A DNA stretch of 8,446 nt, from contig DATDBU010000018.1 in assembly GCA_036524675.1 (NCBI GenBank), positions 1 to 8,446 of the forward strand, read 5' to 3'. The translations under genes and the position numbers were made by a program. Positions within the stretch are counted from its first letter, which is position 1, and the number at the start of each line of letters is the position of its first letter. A model generated the notes under the pieces. The model was not told the origin of the DNA. It worked only from the letters and a program-made list of their open reading frames with translations, and ran no database searches. Positions 1 through 6,054 of this stretch are shown piece after piece. This DNA is from DATDAW01 sp036524675 (lineage in GTDB: Bacteria; Verrucomicrobiota; Verrucomicrobiia; Chthoniobacterales; DASVRZ01).

Positions 1-486
1 GGCACTCCCATCGCCTATCATTTCGGCACCAAGTATTCTTTCGGATATGGCTTGAGCTATACTCGATTTGAATACAGCGAACTCTCAATCAAACAGGATC
101 GGGTGGACATCAACGACACGATGGCGCTTTCCTTCACTCTCCAGAACTGCGGCGAGCGCGAGGGTTGCGAAGTTGTCCAGGTGTATGTGCGCGACGTGTA
201 TGCTTCGCTGGTTCGTCCTGTAAAGGAGCTCAAGGCCTTCAAGCGGGTGGCGTTGCAGCCCGGGCAGCGAGCAACGGTCGGCTTCGCCGTCCCCGTCGAC
301 ATGCTGAATTTTACAAACACGGAAAACCAACGCGTCGTCGAAGCCGGTGAATTTGAGTTCATGGTTGGCGCGTCCAGCAGCGACATCAAGTTGAAGGGCA
401 CGATCGAAGTTGTTGGTGAGAACCGGGTGCTCGACCGGCGCTGGCGGATGGAAAGCCTTACGAGCGTGAAGGTTCTGCCGGGTTGA
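1..486 (+). CDS. GH3 beta-glucosidase-type glycoside hydrolase, C-terminal part only
   Basis: The reading frame is open from base 1 and ends at TGA 484-486, giving the last 161 residues of a gene that begins before the window. The first residues read GTPIAYHFGTKYSFGYGLSYTRF, which matches the hallmark F-x-x-G-x-G-L-S-Y-T-x-F segment near the C-terminus of glycoside hydrolase family 3 beta-glucosidases. It is followed by a fibronectin type III-like domain with the usual pattern: a conserved stretch on bound or extended strands, VVQVYVRD, then R-P-x-K-E-L-K-A-F-K-R and L-x-P-G-Q. GH3 enzymes with this domain hydrolyse terminal beta-linked glucose or xylose from short oligosaccharides or glycosides. 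The catalytic nucleophile and acid lie upstream, outside the window, so substrate cannot be judged. Its neighbours downstream of the hip operon are sugar genes, consistent with a shared catabolic role. The family call is strong; the specific substrate is unknown. Confidence 0.9.
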   Translation, partial: GTPIAYHFGTKYSFGYGLSYTRFEYSELSIKQDRVDINDTMALSFTLQNCGEREGCEVVQVYVRDVYASLVRPVKELKAFKRVALQPGQRATVGFAVPVDMLNFTNTENQRVVEAGEFEFMVGASSSDIKLKGTIEVVGENRVLDRRWRMESLTSVKVLPG

Positions 487-532
487 TCGTCTGCATGGAG
501 CAGGCAGAAGACGAGGCCGAGGCCTAAAAAGG

Positions 533-574
533 CAAAGCCCCGCAGTTTCCCGGGGCGCCCCCATTAGAAGGGGC
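533..574. terminator. Tandem GC hairpins, possible terminator after the GH3 gene
   Basis: Two hairpins stand side by side: GCCCCG (537-542) pairs with CGGGGC (551-556) around an 8-nt loop, and GCCCC (557-561) pairs with GGGGC (570-574). No T-run follows on the + strand. Read on the - strand, the first stem is followed by TTTGCCTTTTT, which looks more like a classical intrinsic terminator, yet no minus-strand gene is seen upstream of it. It may act as a stem that ends or stabilises the GH3 transcript, or separate it from hipBST. Confidence 0.4.
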
Positions 575-702
575 TATCCGTGGTGGCATAATTTCATGAG
601 CAAATCTTCCAAGTCCCTTGCCAGACGTGAGATCCCATCAAAGCGATGGCGAGAAGTAGGGAGCCCCGGTCAAAAATCTAGCTGTCTCAAAACATTCGAT
701 TA

Positions 703-718
703 TACCGCTATAGCGGTA
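703..718. promoter_or_regulatory. Candidate HipB operator 1
   Basis: TACCGCTATAGCGGTA is a perfect 16-bp palindrome about 140 bp upstream of hipB. Its form TACC-N8-GGTA resembles the E. coli HipB operator pattern TATCC-N8-GGATA, known from the hipBA system. A second copy of its right 12 bases occurs at 780-791. Binding by the HipB encoded here is inferred from position and symmetry. Confidence 0.65.
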
Positions 719-776
719 ATTATTGCAAATGAGTGGGGCAATTTCGGCAGCAATTCAGAGAAATAACTATAGAATC

Positions 777-790
777 ACTGCTATAGCGGT
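777..790. promoter_or_regulatory. Candidate HipB operator 2
   Basis: ACTGCTATAGCGGT is an imperfect 14-bp palindrome (one mismatched pair) that shares GCTATAGCGGTA with operator 1. The two centres are 73 bp apart, close to seven helical turns, so two repressor dimers could sit on the same DNA face and bridge. It lies 64 bp before the hipB start and adjoins -10-like sequences, consistent with autorepression. Confidence 0.6.
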
Positions 791-854
791 ATATTTCATT
801 GATTTCTTTCTGGTTAGCCGATTCAACTCTCTATATTACTGCCACGGCGGCAAT

Positions 855-1091
855 ATGAATCGAATTTCCGAGATCATCAAAACTCATCGGCGCAAAGCAG
901 GACTATCCCAGATCGAACTGGCGAAGTTTGCCGGCGTCGGCAAGACGGTCATCTTCGACTTGGAGCACGGAAAGGAGTCCATCCGCTACGACACGCTGGT
1001 CAAAGTGCTCTCCGTTCTTAATGTGAACATTCGGTTTGAGAGCCCGCTGTTAGCGCAAACGGCGGAAGGGGGAAGCGAGCCGCAGAAATGA
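855..1091 (+). CDS. hipB: HipB-like HTH transcriptional repressor of a HipBST toxin-antitoxin operon
   Basis: This encodes a 78-residue XRE/Cro-type DNA-binding protein. The helix-turn-helix covers about residues 17-37 (LSQIELAKFAGVGKTVIFDLE), with the typical L-S-Q-x-E-L-A first helix and E-H/N-G-K turn after it; a short strand-forming segment (NIRFES, 58-63) and an acidic, disordered tail follow, as in HipB. The frame extends upstream to a TTG at 723, but that would place operator 2 inside the coding region and add a non-domain sequence, so the ATG at 855 is chosen; the ribosome site there is weak (GGCGG at 846-850). Its stop overlaps the hipS start as ATGA. By analogy with E. coli it would repress its own operon through the palindromes at 703-718 and 777-790. 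In tripartite systems HipB is a repressor and booster rather than the main antitoxin. Confidence 0.88.
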   Translation: MNRISEIIKTHRRKAGLSQIELAKFAGVGKTVIFDLEHGKESIRYDTLVKVLSVLNVNIRFESPLLAQTAEGGSEPQK

Positions 1092-1396
1092 GGAGGGCTG
1101 AGGTTTATCAGCAAGGCAAGCTCGCCGGAATGCTGGAAGAGTTGGAGGGCGCCCGATGGCGATTCACCTACGCTGAAAGCTATGCCGGTCAGCCGGTGTC
1201 ATTAACGATGCCGGTGGCGGGGCAGATCTATGAATTCGACCGCTTTCCGTCGGTCTTCGAGGGATTGCTGCCCGAAGGTATTCAGCTTGAGGCCATGCTG
1301 CGGCGCTACAAGTTGGACCGCAGCGATCTTTTTGGCCAACTCGTCGTGGCAGGTCAGGATCTGGTCGGCTCCCTCACGGTGAAAGAGGTCGAATGA
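1088..1396 (+). CDS. hipS: HipS-like antitoxin (stand-alone HipA N-terminal subdomain)
   Basis: The 102-residue product corresponds to the N-terminal subdomain of HipA kinases (the couple_hipA family) as an independent protein. Visible signatures are PVSLTMP (36-42), FPSVFEGLLPEG (53-64) and GQDLVGSLTV (89-98), which run in the same order as at the N-terminus of full-length HipA. In E. coli O127:H6 HipBST, the equivalent small protein HipS is the antitoxin that blocks the HipT kinase active site, reportedly by inserting a conserved Trp. The only Trp here is W24; position 65, next to LPEG, is Ile. The gene starts at ATG 1088 inside the hipB stop (ATGA), with GGGGGAAG about 11 nt upstream, and ends overlapping the hipT start, also as ATGA, so the three are translationally coupled. 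It is complete, not a truncated hipA, because the next frame resumes a separate protein with its own start. Confidence 0.85.
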   Translation: MRRAEVYQQGKLAGMLEELEGARWRFTYAESYAGQPVSLTMPVAGQIYEFDRFPSVFEGLLPEGIQLEAMLRRYKLDRSDLFGQLVVAGQDLVGSLTVKEVE

Positions 1397-2322
1397 AGCG
1401 CTGCCTGATCACCTACGAGACATTCGAAGGTGAGGGAGATTATTCGATGAGCGGACTGAGGCTGCTGGACCGAAATCTTCAGAGTCTGTCTGCCCTAGGT
1501 TATACTGCCGAGGAGCAAAGACGGGAGGCCCTCAGCCGCGCCGGGAAAATGTCCATTCAGGGCGTACAGCTCAAACTGAGCGCCGTTCTCGCGGTAAAGG
1601 CGGGCGCCTTCGAAATCGTCGATTGCAACGGCCGTTTCATTCTGAAGCCGCCTAGCCATGATTTCCCGGAATTGCCGGAGAACGAAGATCTCACCATGCG
1701 CATGGCGGCGGCTGTTGGAATTGAGGTGCCATTGCATGGTCTCGTCCGGTCTCGCGATCAATCCCTCACTTATTTCGTCAAACGCTTCGACCGAGAGGGG
1801 CGAAAGCGCGTGCCTCTGGAAGACTTCGCGCAGCTCTCTGGAGCAACGCGCGAAACAAAATATGAATCATCGATGGAGAAGGTTGCTGCGGCAGTGGACC
1901 GCTTTTGCACCTTTCCGGCCATTGAGCGGGTGAAGCTCTTTGAACGGACGTTCTTCAGTTTCCTGACGGGTAACGAGGACATGCACTTGAAGAATTTTTC
2001 TCTCATCACGCGGGATGATCGAATCGACCTGTCGCCCTGCTACGATCTCCTGAATTCCACCATCGCCATTGGAAACGCGCAGGAGGAACTGGCTCTGCCG
2101 ATTCGTGGAAAAAAGTCCAACCTCACAAAGAACGATTTCTTGAACTATTTCGCTTCGGAACGGCTACAGATCAATTCCCGCGTGCTGACTGAAGTCGTTG
2201 AACGCTTTCGCAGTGCTTTCAAGAAATGGGACAGCTTGATTGCGGCAAGCTTTCTATCAACTGAGAAAAAAAAGCAATACGCGGACATTCTCGCCGAGCG
2301 AAAGGCGCGGCTGCAGCTATGA
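1393..2322 (+). CDS. hipT: HipT-like serine/threonine kinase toxin
   Basis: The 309-residue protein is a HipA-superfamily kinase lacking the N-terminal subdomain supplied in trans by HipS; full HipA is about 440 residues. Kinase elements in order are the Gly-rich loop SIQGVQLKLS (54-63), the ATP-contacting lysine in FILKPP (K85), FVKRFDR (128-134), the catalytic loop GNEDMHLKN with D196 and N201 (193-201), and the metal-binding D218 in SPCYDLLNS. All expected catalytic residues are present, so the toxin is probably active. In E. coli O127:H6 HipT phosphorylates tryptophanyl-tRNA synthetase and stops translation; the target here is not visible in the sequence. E. coli HipT carries two autophosphorylated serines in a Ser-x-Ser loop motif; here the pair is S54 and Q56. 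The start at 1393 overlaps the hipS stop, with AGAGG a few bases upstream. Confidence 0.88.
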   Translation: MKRCLITYETFEGEGDYSMSGLRLLDRNLQSLSALGYTAEEQRREALSRAGKMSIQGVQLKLSAVLAVKAGAFEIVDCNGRFILKPPSHDFPELPENEDLTMRMAAAVGIEVPLHGLVRSRDQSLTYFVKRFDREGRKRVPLEDFAQLSGATRETKYESSMEKVAAAVDRFCTFPAIERVKLFERTFFSFLTGNEDMHLKNFSLITRDDRIDLSPCYDLLNSTIAIGNAQEELALPIRGKKSNLTKNDFLNYFASERLQINSRVLTEVVERFRSAFKKWDSLIAASFLSTEKKKQYADILAERKARLQL

Positions 2323-2718
2323 AAAACTGGTCTTAGGCGTCATCAGGATGTCGCAATGAACGGTTATGGAATCTGGATCAGAGATTTTGAAGGTTGACTG
2401 ACGAGGTTGGTCGCGTTCAAACGCCACCGGACAAGCGCGAGGCTGCTTGCCGAGTGTGATCGCAGCGAATGACCCGGGGGCGCAGTTCGCGCGATTTTCC
2501 AGGATGAGATATGCGAGTTTAATATGTCGGTTGCAAGATGGCGCAAGGAAGCTGGGCGTAGCGAGCAGATGGCGACGCCGAGGCAGCATCATCCGCGTTG
2601 GGTGAAAGCGCGAGCGGAGGTAGACGTCGCGAAGTCTGAGAACATTGCACCCGCGAGATTTTTGAGTGTGCCTGAGAGATCGAACTGCTATGTTCCTCGC
2701 CGTGAAGCTGTAGGCAAA
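2323..2718. other. Spacer between hipT and the AraC-family gene
   Basis: No recognisable gene is seen in these 396 bases, although a frame joined to the AraC gene is open from 2524. A weak stem, AATCT (2370-2374) with AGATT (2382-2386), runs into TTTT and could end the hipBST transcript. TTGACT at 2394-2399 is -35-like but lacks a convincing -10. No tRNA, insertion-sequence end or integrase remnant is visible that would mark the boundary of the hip cassette. Confidence 0.55.
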
Positions 2719-3603
2719 ATGGCTGGAGCTCTAAATGTTAATGACCTGATCATTCACCGGAGCGATCGATCCGGAGTCGAGGAGCTTTCTGTCACTATCC
2801 ATGATTTTCCGGCGAACGCGCCCCCATCAGTGACGCCCGCGCTGGACGCCTATACGTTTTGGTACCGGCCAAGGACCGAGAAAGGCTACACATGGATCAC
2901 CGTTCCCGAGCTTGAGCTGAGCCACCATCACATCAGCCGCAGTCACAATCTGTTGTCCCCGCCATCCCTGCCGGTATATGGCGAGTCGCAGGAGGCAGAG
3001 GGCATTGTGGTCAAATTCAGTTTCTCGCCTCGCTTTTTCGAGGCCATGGCCAAGGAGGTGGGTCTTTCTGAGGTCGTTTCAAAGCGGCGTTGGCATCACT
3101 TTTTTGCGATCGATCAGCGCACTGAAGCCCTGTGCAGGCTTCTTATGGAAGAAACGGAAGATCAATGCCCGTATGGGCCGCTGTACTTCGAGCCCTTGGC
3201 CCGCGCATTGGCGCTGCGGGTCCTCGGGACGGTGCATGATCAGAACAGAAAAGCAGCCGTTCCGCCCGGCATTCGACGGGCCGTTCAACGTCTTGAAACC
3301 GATTTCGCCTACGATCTCTCCCTGGACGAACTCGCTTCGATGGCGAAGATGAGTCGTAGCCATTTCGCTATCATGTTTCGGCAGCTTACCGGCTATACGC
3401 CGCATCAATACCTCCTCTTAGTGCGCCTGAATCATGTGCGGAAGCTCATTGGGCAGCGCAACCCTCCGCTATCGCTGGCCGAAATCGCTGCCACAACGGG
3501 CTTTTGTGACCAGGCCCACCTCAACCGGCATTTTCGGCGCTTTTTCGGCACAACGCCCGCAGCGTTTCGGTCCCAGCAGAACGCGCTTGAAGTTTCAAGG
3601 TGA
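2719..3603 (+). CDS. AraC-family transcriptional regulator
   Basis: With the start at ATG 2719 the product has 294 residues, the usual length for this family. The C-terminal third holds the paired helix-turn-helix module: the first HTH is around residues 200-222 (LSLDELASMAKMSRSHF) with the linker TGYTPHQYLLLVRL, and the second around 253-277 (LAEIAATTGFCDQAHLNRHF), ending in the classic RRFFGTTPAAFR. The N-terminal half is a probable effector-sensing domain with no recognised ligand motif; a segment of form KFSFSPRFFEAMAKEVGL is common in such domains. The frame continues upstream to an ATG at 2524, but those extra 65 residues look like non-coding sequence, and GTAGG lies just before 2719. 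It probably controls the adjoining sugar genes, starting with the gene 149 bp downstream. Whether it activates or represses, and its ligand, are not visible. Confidence 0.88.
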   Translation: MAGALNVNDLIIHRSDRSGVEELSVTIHDFPANAPPSVTPALDAYTFWYRPRTEKGYTWITVPELELSHHHISRSHNLLSPPSLPVYGESQEAEGIVVKFSFSPRFFEAMAKEVGLSEVVSKRRWHHFFAIDQRTEALCRLLMEETEDQCPYGPLYFEPLARALALRVLGTVHDQNRKAAVPPGIRRAVQRLETDFAYDLSLDELASMAKMSRSHFAIMFRQLTGYTPHQYLLLVRLNHVRKLIGQRNPPLSLAEIAATTGFCDQAHLNRHFRRFFGTTPAAFRSQQNALEVSR

Positions 3604-3752
3604 GTGAGTGGCCTCCAGGGGCTGCAAGCTTCGGCGATCGCAATCGACGGTCATGCGATCCATCGACAAAGTCGGACGAATGTTCTAAGGGTCATTGAGA
3701 TGTCCTATAGGGAGGTCATCGATCAGGCTACTCTCCCCGGAAAACGACAACC
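3604..3752. promoter_or_regulatory. Leader and probable promoter region of the isomerase-dehydrogenase pair
   Basis: This 149-bp gap is rich in short repeats. GATCGCA (3636-3642) and TGCGATC (3654-3660) form an inverted repeat. GGTCAT recurs at 3649, 3690 and 3714, the last two as GGTCATYGA spaced 24 bp, about the spacing of direct half-sites used by AraC-type regulators. ACGAATGTTC (3676-3685) matches a motif near two other units. CCTATAGG (3704-3711) is a palindrome. No clear -35/-10 pair is visible, as expected if an activator is needed. Confidence 0.5.
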
Positions 3753-4652
3753 ATGACCAGCAATGCCAAGATCGCTCTAAACCCCCTGCCTTGGGTTCTC
3801 ACTGAAAAAGGATTTGAGCTTTCCGTTCCGATTCTTCGTCAAGCCTTCTCGGAGATCGCGACCACGCCGTTTAAAGCCATTCACGCCGACCCCCCCGTGG
3901 AGGTGACGCCCTCGCAGTATCGCGCGCTCCTCGCCGAGTTTGGATTTGTTCCTGCGCCAGGCTACTTCGCAGCATCCTTTCATGAGACGTCTGTTGGCCA
4001 GATCGCGGAGAACGCGAGGCGGCACGCAGCGGTGCAGGCGGCGTTGGGTAACACCGAAGTCTTCCTGGCCGCCAATGTCGCTGGGGAACGCGTGCAACAT
4101 CCTGCCGTGGGCGCCGGCGCTGATCGGGCGGTTCTCGCGAAAGTTATCGATGGAGTCGGCGCGGCTGCGGCGGCAATTACCGCCGAGGGAGTTCGGCCGA
4201 TGCTTCACCCACATGTCGGTAGCGCGATCGAAGTGGAAAGCGAAATCGACGCGGTTCTGGGAGGTGTTGAGGAGTCCCTTCTCGGGTTTGGCCCCGACAC
4301 CGGTCATCTGACCTGGGCCGGAATGGATGCGGTCAAGGTGATGAGCCGGCATGCCAGTCGCATCGGGGCCATGCATCTCAAGGACGTCCACGCCGATCAA
4401 GTGAGCGCCTCCAACGCCGCGGGCGCAACCTACCATGAGGCGACCCGCGAGAAGTTCACCGTCTGGACCGAGCCCGGCCGTGGCGACATCAACCTGCTCG
4501 GCGCATTGGCGACGCTTCCAGAGTCCTTCAAAGGCTGGATCGTTGTGGAGGTCGACGTGCCCGAGGCGCCCACGAACCTTGCCTCGACACAAATTTCGGC
4601 CGCCTGGATCGCCAAGCATCTCGGGTCGGATGCATTCACCGCCAACCGGTAA
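3753..4652 (+). CDS. IolE-like sugar isomerase/epimerase-family TIM-barrel protein
   Basis: The 299-residue product belongs to the xylose-isomerase-like TIM-barrel superfamily, closest in appearance to inosose dehydratase IolE and related sugar phosphate isomerases/epimerases. It opens with KIALNPLPWVL, resembling IolE. HPHVGSAIE (152-160) is the strand that carries a metal-binding Glu (E160) in this family, GPDTGHLTWAG supplies D182 and H185, HLKDV supplies H208, and the terminal strand VVEVD contributes E266. These four positions form the divalent-metal site. The likely chemistry is isomerisation, epimerisation or dehydration at a carbon next to a carbonyl. No other inositol genes are nearby, so a role on a keto-sugar made by the next gene's dehydrogenase is more plausible than inositol use. 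An in-frame TAG at 3708 and GGAAAA at 3739-3744 support this start. A 32-bp gap to the dehydrogenase suggests one transcript. Confidence 0.82.
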   Translation: MTSNAKIALNPLPWVLTEKGFELSVPILRQAFSEIATTPFKAIHADPPVEVTPSQYRALLAEFGFVPAPGYFAASFHETSVGQIAENARRHAAVQAALGNTEVFLAANVAGERVQHPAVGAGADRAVLAKVIDGVGAAAAAITAEGVRPMLHPHVGSAIEVESEIDAVLGGVEESLLGFGPDTGHLTWAGMDAVKVMSRHASRIGAMHLKDVHADQVSASNAAGATYHEATREKFTVWTEPGRGDINLLGALATLPESFKGWIVVEVDVPEAPTNLASTQISAAWIAKHLGSDAFTANR

Positions 4653-4684
4653 GGGAACTTCGGCATTCATCAGAAAGAAATATC

Positions 4685-5845
4685 ATGAGCAATACCTTAG
4701 AACCCGTCGGAATCGCCGTTGTCGGCTGCGGTAACATTAGCGACCAGTACCTGACCAACCTTGTTCGCTTTCCCGATGTCACCGTACTGGCTTGCGCAGA
4801 CATTGACGTGAACCGTGCCGCGGCGCAGGCGGCCAAATACGGGGTCCCGAATTCCGGCGATCTTGAAACCGTTCTGGCCATGCCAAAGGTCGAATTGATA
4901 GTGAACCTGACAATTCCTGCGGTCCATGCCAGTGTCGCGTTCCAGGCGATCCGCGCAGGCAAGCATGTCTACGGCGAGAAGCCCTTTGCGCTGTCCGTCG
5001 AGGAAGCTCAAGCGGTTGCGGCCGCCGCCGCAGAGCACGGGGTCCAGCTTGGCAACGCCCCTGACACCTTCCTGGGTGCCGGACTGCAAACTGCCCGGCG
5101 TGTGATCGAGGAGGGCCGGATCGGCACTCCGATTTCAGCCAATGCCACATTCGGCTATCCTGGCCCGGACGCATGGCACCCCAATCCGGAGTTCTTGTTT
5201 CAAAAAGGCGGAGGCCCGTTGCTCGACATGGGACCCTACTACCTTACCGCGCTCGTTCAGTTGTTCGGCCCGGTCAGGACCGTCTCCGGTTTTGGAAGGC
5301 GAGCCCAAGCACGGCGTACGATCGGCAGTGGCCCTCGTGCAGGAGAAACCTTCGATGCTACCGTCGACACACAGGTCTCGGCTCTCCTAGATTTCGTCTC
5401 CGGCCCGGTCGCAACTGCTACATTCAGTTTCGATGCTCCCGTCGCTACGCGAGAGCTGGAAGTGCACGGCACGGATGCCGTCATCCGTCTGCCGGATCCC
5501 AACAGTTTCGATGGGTCCGTATTTCTGTGTAAGAAGGATACGAACAAGACCGAGCCGGGCGACTGGCTGCAGGCACCGACTGATGCCGATTGGGCAGAGG
5601 TTCAGGCAGAAGGCAGCACAGAGGGCCGCGGCATGGGCGCCTTGGACATGGCACGGGCAGTGCGCTCCGGCGGACAGCCGAAAGCGGGAGCCGACCTGGC
5701 GATCCACGTGTTGGATATCATGGAGTCCATCGCACGTTCCGCGGCCTCGGGAGAGACGATTGCTCTGTCGACGTCTTGCGCATTGGCAGCACCGCTGCCC
5801 GCCAGCTGGAACCCGCTTCAGAAATCCGCCCAATCGACGCCATAA
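4685..5845 (+). CDS. Gfo/Idh/MocA-family NAD(P)-dependent sugar dehydrogenase
   Basis: The 386-residue protein has the two-domain layout of the Gfo/Idh/MocA family. The N-terminal Rossmann fold carries the dinucleotide-binding motif VVGCGNIS (12-19), with D39 at the end of the second strand, favouring NAD over NADP. The family's EKP motif is at E98-K99-P100, where the lysine takes part in catalysis. The C-terminal domain contains GGGPLLDMGPYYLTAL (175-190); the general form is GGG-x3-D-x-G-x-H-x2-D, and here the His is replaced by Tyr (Y185) and the last Asp is Thr, which suggests a subgroup with altered substrate contacts. Members oxidise or reduce sugars, inositols and their derivatives. 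Pairing with the TIM-barrel isomerase gene upstream is common in sugar-modifying pathways, for example those that pass through 3-keto intermediates. The substrate cannot be named from sequence alone. Confidence 0.88.
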   Translation: MSNTLEPVGIAVVGCGNISDQYLTNLVRFPDVTVLACADIDVNRAAAQAAKYGVPNSGDLETVLAMPKVELIVNLTIPAVHASVAFQAIRAGKHVYGEKPFALSVEEAQAVAAAAAEHGVQLGNAPDTFLGAGLQTARRVIEEGRIGTPISANATFGYPGPDAWHPNPEFLFQKGGGPLLDMGPYYLTALVQLFGPVRTVSGFGRRAQARRTIGSGPRAGETFDATVDTQVSALLDFVSGPVATATFSFDAPVATRELEVHGTDAVIRLPDPNSFDGSVFLCKKDTNKTEPGDWLQAPTDADWAEVQAEGSTEGRGMGALDMARAVRSGGQPKAGADLAIHVLDIMESIARSAASGETIALSTSCALAAPLPASWNPLQKSAQSTP

Positions 5846-6054
5846 AAAGAGTCAGACGAATCTTCAAAATGGGGGTCAGATATCCTATCCGAGTGCCTGA
5901 GACCTGGCGTATTTGTTCGCGAAAAGCACGAGTACCATTAAGCGCAACATGATAACTCAAAACATTCTTTGCAAAGGCAACATGTATCAACGGAAGCGAA
6001 GCTCCAACGCCGAGCCGAGCCGCCTGAAGACGTGCCGATGCGCGCACTCGACGC

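Larger units (their letters stand above)
487..854. other. Intergenic region between the GH3 gene and hipB
   Basis: This 368-bp stretch has no convincing gene. Its first part holds two adjacent GC-rich hairpins (537-574) just after the GH3 stop codon. Its second part, from about 690, becomes clearly AT-rich and holds two related palindromes (703-718 and 777-790) that look like HipB operators. A -10-like TATATT at 832-837 lies shortly before hipB but has no good -35 partner; other -10-like elements are TATAGA (768-773) and TATATT (790-795), both next to the second palindrome. Which of these drives hipBST cannot be decided by eye. Confidence 0.7.

Noticed and set aside
85..564. Minus-strand frame opposite the GH3 C-terminus
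   Set aside because: Shadow of the GH3 frame, composition non-protein-like and spanning the tandem hairpins.
596..766. Small frame of 56 codons starting ATG 596
   Set aside because: It runs through the operator 1 palindrome, has no good ribosome site, and its sequence resembles no family I recognise.
723..854. Longer hipB with a TTG start at 723, adding 44 residues
   Set aside because: The extension contains the operator 2 palindrome and lacks any domain; ATG 855 gives a normal-length HipB.
1088..2322. hipS plus hipT as one hipA gene broken by a frameshift
   Set aside because: Both have proper starts with overlapping ATGA junctions, and hipT begins with a HipT-like N-terminus rather than mid-domain.
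3634..3660. GCGATCGC palindrome and GATCGCA/TGCGATC stem as a terminator of the AraC gene
   Set aside because: No T-run follows the stem, so it is kept only as a repeat within the leader region.
3777..4670. Long minus-strand frame of 297 codons opposite the isomerase gene
   Set aside because: It is the codon-bias shadow of a clear TIM-barrel gene; the translation has no domain features.
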